From NCBI GenBank assembly GCA_046760905.1, contig JBHIFB010000080.1, forward strand, positions 1-14,171: 14,171 nucleotides of DNA, read 5' to 3'. Shown in pieces: positions 1 to 7,194 of this stretch (its first letter is position 1; every line of letters starts with the position of its first letter). A program made the translations under genes and the position numbers. This stretch comes from JBHIFB01 sp046760905. Lineage in GTDB: Bacteria; Gemmatimonadota; CAZMKB01. The notes below the pieces were generated by a model that saw nothing but the letters and a program-made list of their open reading frames with translations, had not been told where the DNA came from and made no database searches.

Positions 1-1
1 A

Positions 2-46
2 AGACTCATCTCGTTCCCGCTCGTAACATACGGAGGTGTCCGGTGA
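2..46 (+). CDS. C-terminal tail of an upstream gene (partial)
   Basis: The frame starting at base 2 is open from the window edge and reads RLISFPLVTYGGVR before a TGA at 44-46. That stop overlaps the GTG start of the next gene as GTGA, the same four-base coupling seen at other junctions in this window. The Shine-Dalgarno of the next gene (32-37) would lie inside this tail. Only 14 residues are visible, so no function can be given. The call rests on the overlap geometry, and 14 open codons alone could occur by chance. Confidence 0.45.
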   Translation, partial: RLISFPLVTYGGVR

Positions 47-882
47 GACATGCAGGAGTGATAGGTCTTCTCATTCTCCTTGTCGCTTTGTCGAACCGGT
101 TATCCTTCGCGGAGTCCTACCTCGAGCTCGTGGACGGGAGCGGGACCGTTGTGGTGGATGGGGACACGCTCCGGGCTGGCACTGTCATTTTGCCAATGCA
201 TTCCGGTCGCCACAGGCTAACATATCTTCCCGTCCAGGACGAGATAATATGGAAGCCACCGCTTAAGTCCCTCTTATTCAATCTCGCGGAGGGAGAGACT
301 CTCAAAGTCGATCTCGGAAGGACAATATCGGTCAGGATAGAGAGTCATCCCCCCGGCTGTGAGATTTATCGGGGAGGAATTTTCATAGGTAACACGCCGG
401 TCCTCCTACCGACGATCGCAGGGTATCCAGACACTCTCACACTGGAGAAGGAGGGGTATCTCACGATTCGTATCTCTCCCGAGCTACTCGGTGAAGGTGA
501 CACATATCGGGTGGAACTTCTTCCTGAGGATAAAAATGATGTTCGTCTGGGTCACCTCGAGGCGGGGAAAAAGAATGGTAAAGCAAGACTCATGAAATAC
601 GGGAGCTTTGCAGCTTCGATCGCTTCCATATCCCTCGGGTTCTGGTACAAGAACAGGGCCGATTCGTACTACGACGACTACCTGACTCACGGCAACCCGG
701 AAACAATGGAGCGAATGTACATTAAGTCGCTACAGCTGGATGATAGAGCCCGCGTCTTCTGGATAATTGGAGAGGCGGCCGCCTTATTAGCCAGCTATCT
801 CTTCGTCAGGGAATACATTTTTCCGCAAGAGAAAACGAAACAGACTAGCGACTGGTGCAGTGATAATGGAAACACTCGATAG
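43..882 (+). CDS. secreted or membrane PEGA-domain envelope protein
   Basis: The start is a GTG with a clean GGAGGT five bases upstream. Residues 1-23 form a Sec signal peptide (basic MRH, then a hydrophobic run, cleavage likely after SFA). Residues about 95-145 match a PEGA domain: the stretch ISVRIESHPPGCEIYRGG is followed by IGNTPV and LEKEGY, the usual P-G-G/TP/GY pattern of these surface-exposed beta folds. After a charged linker come two hydrophobic helices (about 186-201 and 238-256). They are separated by a polar stretch with RADSYYDDYL, a layout typical of DUF5683-like envelope proteins. PEGA proteins in general are thought to bind envelope or surface glycans or proteins; the substrate here is unknown. 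The last 23 bases overlap the next gene, so the two are probably one operon. Confidence 0.8.
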   Translation: MRHAGVIGLLILLVALSNRLSFAESYLELVDGSGTVVVDGDTLRAGTVILPMHSGRHRLTYLPVQDEIIWKPPLKSLLFNLAEGETLKVDLGRTISVRIESHPPGCEIYRGGIFIGNTPVLLPTIAGYPDTLTLEKEGYLTIRISPELLGEGDTYRVELLPEDKNDVRLGHLEAGKKNGKARLMKYGSFAASIASISLGFWYKNRADSYYDDYLTHGNPETMERMYIKSLQLDDRARVFWIIGEAAALLASYLFVREYIFPQEKTKQTSDWCSDNGNTR

Positions 883-2101
883 ATTCCTATATGCTGCAAC
901 CCTCGTAGCAATCTCGGTCACATGTTCTTGCGCTGACAGAGACAGGAACAACCCTTTCGACCCGCTCAATCCCAATACGGGCGGGAGCCCGTATCTCTTC
1001 GAGGCAATCGCAGATAACGGCCGGGCGCATCTCTCATGGTCGGTAGAAGAACTGCTGGACCTCGAGGGTTTCACGCTCATACGCACCGCCATCGATGGTT
1101 CCGACAGCGACTCGGCCCGATATAACTTCGGGCTGGGACGGACCTCCTTCACAGACACCGATCTCTCTAACAGTATCACATACCTGTACGAACTGGCCTT
1201 TGTTTTCGATGGGATGCCCGCATGGACGAACAACGACACCGTGACACCGGGCTCGACCATCCCCTGGGTCCTAGACGGATACGCCGGAGTCGTGACCAGG
1301 CTCTCTCCCGATGGGAGGGACAGGGCGGCCACTTTCATGATGAGTTCTGTATTCTCGGACCTCGACGTGGTCGAATCGAACGGCACAGCATGGGTGGCAG
1401 ACTATTTCAACAAGCAGGTCTTCCATGTCGATAAAGACGGGAAATTACTCGATGAAATAACCCTCACGGGTTATCCCGTATCCATAGCCATAGATGATTC
1501 CAGGGCCAGGGTGTGGATCAGCCAGTCGAGTCCGGGGTCAATCGTCCGGTTGACCGCAGGGGCGATAGACACCACTTACGAGATTGAAGACTACCCGCTC
1601 TCCCTTTCTGTAGACGAAGAGAGAGGAACACTTTGGGCGAGCTCCTCAAGAGGCGGATGGGTGATGAAGATGGACGATTCGGGTATGCACTTTACCAACG
1701 GATTCATTTCCCCTATGGACATCGAGTTCGACCCCGTAAGTCGTACAACATGGGTCGCCTGCGCGACGGAGGTCGTCAGCCTGACCCGTGAATTCGAAGT
1801 GATACTGCGCAAGGACGGGTTCAACCTACCGTCGGGCATCGCAGTGGATCACACTCGGGGAATCGTCTGGATTGCAGATACCGGAAACGCTCGCATCGTG
1901 AAGATCTCCCAGGACGGGAACATCCTGATCACGGTGTATGGTTTCAACGAACCGTATGCGATCGCGGTGGATGTGGATCGGGAGGAGGTCTGGGTTACAG
2001 ACTCATACAGCGGAGAGGTCGTCCGTGTCTCGGGAGAGGGACGGATACTCAAGCGAAAGGGAGGCTTCCTGAGCCCCTTCGGCGTCGGCATAATACCTTA
2101 A
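860..2101 (+). CDS. lipoprotein with NHL/Vgb-like beta-propeller
   Basis: The start is GTG at 860 or ATG at 866, inside the end of the previous gene; neither has a good Shine-Dalgarno, which fits translational coupling. The N-terminus is hydrophobic and reaches Cys24 (context VTCSC), followed by ADRDRNNPFDPLNP. A Cys with an NPFDP stretch shortly after it is common in lipoproteins of Bacteroidota-related and candidate phyla, though the lipobox is not canonical. Residues about 45-130 look like a fibronectin-III-type beta sandwich. From about 145 to the end there are repeated blades of the form W(V/I)(A/S/T)D....G.(V/I)(V/F)....DG, e.g. TAWVADYFNKQVFHVDKDG, IVWIADTGNARIVKISQDG and EVWVTDSYSGEVVRVSGEG. 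These are NHL or virginiamycin-B-lyase-like propeller repeats. The role is probably binding or scaffolding at the envelope; no catalytic residue is evident. Confidence 0.8.
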   Translation: MIMETLDRFLYAATLVAISVTCSCADRDRNNPFDPLNPNTGGSPYLFEAIADNGRAHLSWSVEELLDLEGFTLIRTAIDGSDSDSARYNFGLGRTSFTDTDLSNSITYLYELAFVFDGMPAWTNNDTVTPGSTIPWVLDGYAGVVTRLSPDGRDRAATFMMSSVFSDLDVVESNGTAWVADYFNKQVFHVDKDGKLLDEITLTGYPVSIAIDDSRARVWISQSSPGSIVRLTAGAIDTTYEIEDYPLSLSVDEERGTLWASSSRGGWVMKMDDSGMHFTNGFISPMDIEFDPVSRTTWVACATEVVSLTREFEVILRKDGFNLPSGIAVDHTRGIVWIADTGNARIVKISQDGNILITVYGFNEPYAIAVDVDREEVWVTDSYSGEVVRVSGEGRILKRKGGFLSPFGVGIIP

Positions 2102-2135
2102 ATTTCATCACGCTGATATGAGGAATGTCCATCCG

Positions 2136-4949
2136 TCAGTAATCATAGCCGATGAAGAAGTTCGTGTAAATTTTTCCGCTCACCGTATCGAAATCCGTCC
2201 TCTTGGAGAAATCGAACCTCAGGATGAAGGGACCGGCGATCCCGACCCTCAGCCCGAACCCGAAGCTGCCGAGCACATCAACATCTTCATCATCGGGATC
2301 CCACGCGTTTCCGGCATCGAAAAACAACGCCCCTTCGATCGGCGGGAGCCAGAAGGATTTTGATCTCGGGCCCTCGAGGGCTCTTCGCACGATTAAAAAT
2401 CGCCATTCCTGGTTGAAAAGCACGGCTCTCGTTCCTATGATCGAGAACCTCGGATAGCCCCTCAAGCTCCAGCTACCCCCCAGGAAATACCTCTCGGGCA
2501 GACTCCCTTCGCTTGCCCTTACTTGTAATCTGACTGCATATGTACTCGTGAGACCGGTTCGGAAGTACCGCCTGTAGTCGATGCCGAAGGCGACGTTCTC
2601 AGGCTCGGCTCTGGTGATGTCATTGGTGAGTGTGACACCCAGATTGTATCGCTCGCCTTCCACTGGCCCCAGTCCAAGCCAGATCGTGTTGTCCTTCACC
2701 AGGGAGAGGCTGTTTGCAGCAAGGAATGAATCCCGGTCGAAAGTCTCGACCACATCCTTACGCCTTGACCTGAAAAGCGAGAGGCTAGTTTCGAGCCTTT
2801 TGTATCTCGAGAAGGGATAGCTCAGAAGGAGGAATCCGCCGTATTGCTGGTCCCAGAACGGGAAATCGGTTTTCCTGATATCGATGAACCTCCCGCGCGT
2901 GTGAAATGCGCCGACACCGATGTTGAGCCGATGTTTGAGGTTGAGATATCCTGCAGTGACGTTCAGGCTCTTCAGCACATCCCCAAACTGTGTCGCGGTG
3001 TTATCGATCTGAAACAGGAGAAGCTTATCGCCGAGGGTGTCCGATATCATGATCTGTCCGGCCTGGTTGGTCCCGTATGCGTTCGAAAAACCGATCCCGC
3101 CGGTTGCTATGTCGAAGGAGTAGTCTGGATCGTATGGTTTTGATGCGATTTCCACCTCATCTACACCCTCCTCGCCGGTGGCCCATGTGCTCAGCCCGCT
3201 TCCGCCTTTGAGATGGAAGTCATTCTCGATTGGGGGATCGTACGAGGTCTTCCAAAGGTTGATCAAGAGGTCATCGAGTATGGAGAAGAGTATCCCGTCA
3301 GATCCGGGAGTCCAGTCCGCCTGGAAAACGCCCTCGTTCACTTCGACGACCGGAGCGCCGCTGCCGTGTTCGTCGATGACATATATGCTCCTGTATCCGT
3401 CGCGGTCCGATATGAAGAGTATCTTCGATCCATCGGGTGACCACTTCGGTCTCATGTCATTCCAGCTTCCGCAGGTGAGATGATATATCTCTCCCGTCAC
3501 GGTATCTGCAATAAAGAGGTTCGTAAAGCCCTCTCTTCCGTAAACTGTCCTGTCTGAGGAGAAGACTATCCTTCGGCCGTCAGGCGACCAGTCGGGATCC
3601 CGATCGCTGTAAAAGTCGCTCGTTATGGGGACGAGCACCCCGGATTCTATGTTGTATACGTATATGTCCTGTCTGCCCGATGGCGAGAGGCCGGCGAAAG
3701 CGATTCTTTTACCGGATGCTGAAATCGATGGAGATGTGATCTCTATCAATTCCCCGAACTTGTAGTCACCTATGAGGGAACCGCGCCTCAGATCCCACAA
3801 CACGATTGCATCTCTGTCGTGATACCGGGATGAGAAAACCATGACGCCATCTCTGCTGACATCCATACCGCTGTTGAAGGGATGCAGGGACTCGAAAATG
3901 GGGTCCTTGCTGCTCGTCAGAAGCGTCTGCCTCCTCTGCGGTTTCTCCAGGCTGGTCTCCGTGATCCTCGTCGTGCTCCACCTGGATGAGAAATAGAGCA
4001 CTTTCTCACTCCCATCTACATCCCTGTATGATGTGGGCATGGTTGCGATTTCACCCTCAAGTGAGATCTTCACGCAATTCTGTTCGGCATTCTCCCTCCC
4101 ATCGTTCGCGTAACGACGGTTGAGCTCCTCGACCCATTCATCGCTGAGTTCTCCCAGAGAACGCTGGAATGTGCTCTTGAAGGCCTCCCGAAAAGTCCTC
4201 TCCGCCCAGAGGTTCTTTATAAATTCTATGAGGGTTCCCTCCCCGTACCGGTCGACGAGGAAACGTATGAAGGACTCGCCAGCCTTGTAGAGGGCATATG
4301 AGCCACCGAACCTCCAGAGGCTCCCTACGCCGTCTATCCTTTTGTGGATGACCATATCTCTCAGGAACATCTCATCCACTGGAAGGAGAGTCGAAGAGAA
4401 ATACTCGGCCAGCCCTTCTGTGAACCAGAGCGGCGTCTGGCTTATCCTGACTCTCCTGTAAAGACGGTACTGTCTCTGGATCATATCGTGCTGGAACACG
4501 TGGACGAGCTCATGGCGAATTACCCTGTAGAATTCGCTCACAGAACCGCCGAATGGTAGTGCCACTCTCCCCTTCAGGTACTCCGTGAAGCCTAGGACTC
4601 CTTCTGTTAGCATGAAAGGGATCACGTTCGTCTGTTCGAAATGCTCGTGGGAGGAGTAGACGATAAGCGGTATCCTTCTCAGGATCTCATGGTTAGTCTT
4701 CTCCCTCAAGTATCTATAGCTTCTCTCTGCTTCGAGGAGTGCCAGCTTCGCTATCTGCTCCTCCTCGGGATAGTAATATATGTCGAAATGCTCACCTTCG
4801 AGGATGGACCAGTCGAACTCAGCGTAGCTGACTTTGTTTTTGCCGAAGGCGAAGGTCTGGGCATGGAGAGGAGCTTGCCGGCCAATCCATGCAATAATCA
4901 AAAGAAGCGCTGTGGAGGAAGTGAAACGCAAGGCAGGGAGATGCTTCAT
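2136..4949 (-). CDS. secreted peptidase-MA-like / TolB-like propeller / Omp85-like barrel fusion
   Basis: This is a 937-residue protein with signal peptide 1-30 (cleavage after LHA). Residues about 45-285 resemble the peptidase MA-like gluzincins: HELVH at 146-150 supplies two zinc histidines and the catalytic Glu147, and WFTEGLAEY places Glu178 as the third ligand. Residues about 300-560 carry TolB/PD40 propeller repeats, with WSPDGRRIVFSSDR at 454-467 and WSPDGSKILFISDRDG at 503-518. Residues about 610-937 look like an outer-membrane beta barrel of the bacterial surface antigen (Omp85) type: FLGGSWSLRGYP at 822-833 resembles the conserved RG(F/Y) loop, FFDAGNAWD follows at 876-884, and the chain ends in FIGYDY with a terminal aromatic residue. 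It is the last gene of a minus-strand cluster, and its ATG overlaps the previous stop (ATGA). The likely location is the outer membrane with the soluble domains periplasmic; the substrate is unknown. Confidence 0.85.
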   Translation of the reverse strand: MKHLPALRFTSSTALLLIIAWIGRQAPLHAQTFAFGKNKVSYAEFDWSILEGEHFDIYYYPEEEQIAKLALLEAERSYRYLREKTNHEILRRIPLIVYSSHEHFEQTNVIPFMLTEGVLGFTEYLKGRVALPFGGSVSEFYRVIRHELVHVFQHDMIQRQYRLYRRVRISQTPLWFTEGLAEYFSSTLLPVDEMFLRDMVIHKRIDGVGSLWRFGGSYALYKAGESFIRFLVDRYGEGTLIEFIKNLWAERTFREAFKSTFQRSLGELSDEWVEELNRRYANDGRENAEQNCVKISLEGEIATMPTSYRDVDGSEKVLYFSSRWSTTRITETSLEKPQRRQTLLTSSKDPIFESLHPFNSGMDVSRDGVMVFSSRYHDRDAIVLWDLRRGSLIGDYKFGELIEITSPSISASGKRIAFAGLSPSGRQDIYVYNIESGVLVPITSDFYSDRDPDWSPDGRRIVFSSDRTVYGREGFTNLFIADTVTGEIYHLTCGSWNDMRPKWSPDGSKILFISDRDGYRSIYVIDEHGSGAPVVEVNEGVFQADWTPGSDGILFSILDDLLINLWKTSYDPPIENDFHLKGGSGLSTWATGEEGVDEVEIASKPYDPDYSFDIATGGIGFSNAYGTNQAGQIMISDTLGDKLLLFQIDNTATQFGDVLKSLNVTAGYLNLKHRLNIGVGAFHTRGRFIDIRKTDFPFWDQQYGGFLLLSYPFSRYKRLETSLSLFRSRRKDVVETFDRDSFLAANSLSLVKDNTIWLGLGPVEGERYNLGVTLTNDITRAEPENVAFGIDYRRYFRTGLTSTYAVRLQVRASEGSLPERYFLGGSWSLRGYPRFSIIGTRAVLFNQEWRFLIVRRALEGPRSKSFWLPPIEGALFFDAGNAWDPDDEDVDVLGSFGFGLRVGIAGPFILRFDFSKRTDFDTVSGKIYTNFFIGYDY

Positions 4950-5566
4950 TTTCTCACTCTTCCCACCGGCATCAGGTAGAAGGGGAAAATACCCTTCGGG
5001 AGGCCTATGAGCGATCCCACACGTTCATCGTCGAAGGCTCCAACCGCCACCGTTCCGAGACCAAGGGCTTCTGCCATCAGGTAAATATTCTGTCCGATGT
5101 GTCCTATATCCATGTGAACGTAACGTATGCCACGCTGTCCGTAATAGATTGTCGTCTTGCCGAGATCGGCTGAAATCGCTATCACCACAGGTGCCTCTCC
5201 GATGAATTCCTGAGATAGCGAGGCTTTTACGAGCTGATCCCTGAGATCGCCCTCCTTGACAGACTGGATACTGTGCACCTGTGGCAGGTAACTGTAGACA
5301 CCTGCCGAAAGCCCTTCTACGCAGCCTCGACCGAGGATCGCGTGGAGTTCCACCGGGTAGATGGCTCCAGCGGAAGGAACCGTCCTACCCGCCCCTCTCC
5401 GCTCCCTGTATCCGAACGCAGCCCAGAGCATGATGGAGAGCTCATCCTGCGTGAGGGGCGATCCCGTGAAATCCCTGTGACTCCTTCTTCTTTTCAACAG
5501 TTCCGGCAGGGAGATATCGGGAAGCTCTTCTGGTGAATCGAGCTTGATGATTCTGTCTTCATTCAT
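4946..5566 (-). CDS. SagB-type nitroreductase-family oxidoreductase
   Basis: This is an FMN-binding nitroreductase fold of the SagB/ThcOx type. The N-terminal LLKRRRSHRDFTGSPLTQDE is the usual phosphate-binding Arg region, and RTVPSAGAIYPVELHAI is the SagB-type PSAG.YP signature. The C-terminal part has GQNIYLMAEALGLGTVAVGAFDD and ends LMPVGR, as expected. I prefer ATG at 5566, preceded by AAAGAAG and overlapping the thioesterase stop by eight bases. A GTG at 5581 would add five residues and has GAAGG right against it. The stop overlaps the start of the next gene as ATGA. SagB enzymes oxidise azolines in peptide natural products, but no YcaO, protease or precursor peptide lies nearby. Here it is better called a stand-alone flavin oxidoreductase of unknown substrate. 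Confidence 0.87.
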   Translation of the reverse strand: MNEDRIIKLDSPEELPDISLPELLKRRRSHRDFTGSPLTQDELSIMLWAAFGYRERRGAGRTVPSAGAIYPVELHAILGRGCVEGLSAGVYSYLPQVHSIQSVKEGDLRDQLVKASLSQEFIGEAPVVIAISADLGKTTIYYGQRGIRYVHMDIGHIGQNIYLMAEALGLGTVAVGAFDDERVGSLIGLPKGIFPFYLMPVGRVRK

Positions 5567-5996
5567 CTTCTTTTTCGTCACCTTCGGTCCGGGGCAGGAG
5601 ATCCTTCTTCACCCATTCGGGGATTATAACCGGCTTCGAGCTTTCGTCTATACAGATGTGCACCGTCTTTCCAGTCGCCAGCACTTTACCGTCGCGCAGT
5701 GCCCTGTAGCCGAACACCACCTGGCGGGACTTCACGGAATCGATCCAGGTTTCGATTGTCACGAGATCATCATATTGGGCAGGGCTCACAAGCCTGCAGT
5801 ATGTTTCAGATACCGGAAGATACACGCCCCTCTCCTCCAGACCCCTGTAACTGGCTCCCCTCTCACGCATGTAATCCGTTCTTCCGGCTTCGAACCATAT
5901 CAGATAGCAGCTGTGGTGAACGACTCCCATTCTGTCGGTTTCCGCGTACCGGACTCGCACTTCTATCGTGGATTTCGATCTAAGGTTCTCCCTCAT
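5559..5996 (-). CDS. YbgC/4HBT-family acyl-CoA thioesterase
   Basis: This 145-residue protein has the normal length for a hotdog-fold 4-hydroxybenzoyl-CoA thioesterase family member. The family signature is RVRYAETDRMGVVHHSCYLIWFE at about 14-36, with the likely catalytic Asp21 and the GVVHH..Y segment that YbgC-like enzymes share. The second half contains the expected strands VSETYCRLVSPAQYDDLVTIETWI and VVFGYRALRDGKVLATGKTVHICID. It should hydrolyse an acyl-CoA or acyl-ACP; YbgC in proteobacteria is linked to Tol-Pal and phospholipid metabolism, but no tol genes are seen here. The start has a strong AGGAGG six bases upstream. That start also overlaps the stop of an upstream reading frame (ATGA), so this is not the first coding unit of the cluster. 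Confidence 0.9.
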   Translation of the reverse strand: MRENLRSKSTIEVRVRYAETDRMGVVHHSCYLIWFEAGRTDYMRERGASYRGLEERGVYLPVSETYCRLVSPAQYDDLVTIETWIDSVKSRQVVFGYRALRDGKVLATGKTVHICIDESSKPVIIPEWVKKDLLPRTEGDEKEDE

Positions 5997-6178
5997 CCGA
6001 CCTCCTGGATAATCATGTGGTCAAGCTTTCCGGATTCGCTCAACAGGCCTTTGGCCATTTCAATGATCGCCCTTATCTCCTCGCTGACGTCCCTCTTCTC
6101 ATCGCCCCAAGCACATATATCTGTATCAGGTGAAAGTCCTTTCGTGACAGGCGGTTTGCCTCGCCAGCTTTCATACCC
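5993..6178 (-). CDS. short or frameshifted coding fragment upstream of the thioesterase
   Basis: On the minus strand the frame from 6178 to the TGA at 5993-5995 is open for 61 codons. Parts read KPPVTKGLSPDTDICAWGDE, then RDVSEEIRAIIEMAKGLL, ending KLDHMIIQEVG. Codons from about 6090 onward end mostly in G or C like neighbouring genes, and the stop overlaps the thioesterase ATG as ATGA, both signs of real coding. No ATG, GTG or TTG occurs near the beginning: the frame is closed by TAG at 6179-6181, and the first ATG is at 6058. A second minus-strand frame from GTG 6240 (or ATG 6195 or 6174) to TAA 6073-6075 overlaps it. This suggests one gene split by a frameshift or a sequencing error, or a decayed gene. 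I do not recognise the family. Confidence 0.45.
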   Translation of the reverse strand, partial: GYESWRGKPPVTKGLSPDTDICAWGDEKRDVSEEIRAIIEMAKGLLSESGKLDHMIIQEVG

Positions 6179-6302
6179 CTAAGATATTCACCCATACAGC
6201 CCGCGTCAATCCCGGAAAGAGTTGGAAAAGCTTCAGCCACTTTTCACTCTCAAGCGATGCTTCACGGTAAGAGGCGCCATATACTTAATATTATTTCTTT
6301 TC

Positions 6303-6331
6303 TTGCCAACTTGCTCGACTCATTCTATATT
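6303..6331 (+). promoter_or_regulatory. sigma70-type promoter for lpxH
   Basis: TTGCCA at 6303-6308 and TATATT at 6326-6331 are separated by 17 bases in an AT-rich intergenic region, about 35 bases before the ATG at 6367. On the other strand TTGGCA (6309-6304) overlaps the same -35, with a weak AAGTAT at 6286-6281. The region may therefore fire in both directions, since the minus-strand cluster also starts here. Confidence 0.55.
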
Positions 6332-6366
6332 CATTTCATGCCAACTACTCGATTCAAAGGTAAGGG

Positions 6367-7194
6367 ATGACCGGAATGGTCGATGGAACCGATCTATACG
6401 GGGAAAAAGCTCCGGGCGAGGTGGTGTTCTTCATCTCGGATGTGCACCTTGGCTCTGACGATACCGAGCTTGAGGAAATGAAAAGGAAAACACTTTTTTC
6501 ATTCTTCTCCATGGTGCTCAACGAGGGGAGTGAACTCTACATCCTGGGAGACCTCTTCGACTTCTGGTTCGAATACGATCACGTCGTACCGGGCATACAC
6601 GCCGGCTTAATTTCCTGGTTATGGCGGCTGCGCCAGAAAGGCATCACGATTCATTACATAGTAGGAAATCACGACTACTGGGCCGGGAGGTTCTTCGAGG
6701 AAGAGCTCGGCATATCGGTGTTGAAAGAGCCGATCATCACTAACCTCGATGGAAGGCAAGCCTTCATCACCCACGGTGACGGCCTCGGGAAGGGAGATCT
6801 CGGCTACAAGCTGCTTAAGACGGTGCTCAGGAACCGGTTCACAATATTCCTCTTCGGGCTTCTCCATCCAAGGCTCGGCTTCCTCCTCGCCAGGCTCACC
6901 TCGGCCATATCGAAGAGGGACTATGAGCGGAAGTCACAGAAAGCCTCCAGAGCACTCAGGGCCTACGCACTGAACAGGCTCGAGGATGATGACATAGAAC
7001 TTTTCATTACAGGTCACACGCACAGACCCGAGTTGCTCAAGGTCAGGAACAAGTATTTTCTAAACACCGGTGATTGGATTAGGCACCTCACATATGCAGT
7101 GATGCGAAACGGAGAGATCAAGCTCATGCAGTGGGGCGATCGGATTGAGGAACTCGCCACCACCGCAATCGATTCGAGAAAAGCATCTCAGTAA
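6367..7194 (+). CDS. lpxH: UDP-2,3-diacylglucosamine diphosphatase-like (LpxH family) phosphoesterase
   Basis: This is a calcineurin-type metallophosphoesterase with every motif of the LpxH family in order: SDVHLG at 24-29 (Asp25, His27), GDLFDFWFEY at 61-70, GNHDYW at 100-105, THGD at 135-138 and GHTHRP at 216-221. The GDLFDFWFE segment and the hydrophobic helix around 157-178 are typical of LpxH and separate it from generic phosphoesterases. LpxH hydrolyses UDP-2,3-diacylglucosamine to lipid X at the inner membrane in lipid A synthesis. The length (275) is slightly above the E. coli enzyme. The start ATG has AAAGG six bases upstream. The gene stands alone on the plus strand with its own promoter, and its end overlaps the convergent neighbour by seven bases. 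Other lpx genes are not in the window, so the exact substrate is assigned by family only. Confidence 0.87.
   Translation: MTGMVDGTDLYGEKAPGEVVFFISDVHLGSDDTELEEMKRKTLFSFFSMVLNEGSELYILGDLFDFWFEYDHVVPGIHAGLISWLWRLRQKGITIHYIVGNHDYWAGRFFEEELGISVLKEPIITNLDGRQAFITHGDGLGKGDLGYKLLKTVLRNRFTIFLFGLLHPRLGFLLARLTSAISKRDYERKSQKASRALRAYALNRLEDDDIELFITGHTHRPELLKVRNKYFLNTGDWIRHLTYAVMRNGEIKLMQWGDRIEELATTAIDSRKASQ

Noticed and set aside
787..1386. Minus-strand 199-codon open frame
   Set aside because: It is antisense to the propeller lipoprotein, which has a signal sequence and clear repeats. The Ser/Arg-rich translation is typical of a shadow.
4946..5566. Azole-modified peptide (SagBCD-type) biosynthetic cluster
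   Set aside because: Only the SagB-like enzyme is present; there is no YcaO cyclodehydratase, E1-like partner, exporter or precursor peptide within the window.
5544..6182. Plus-strand 212-codon open frame
   Set aside because: It lies opposite the well-supported thioesterase, and its protein has no domain pattern. It is an antisense shadow of coding on the minus strand.
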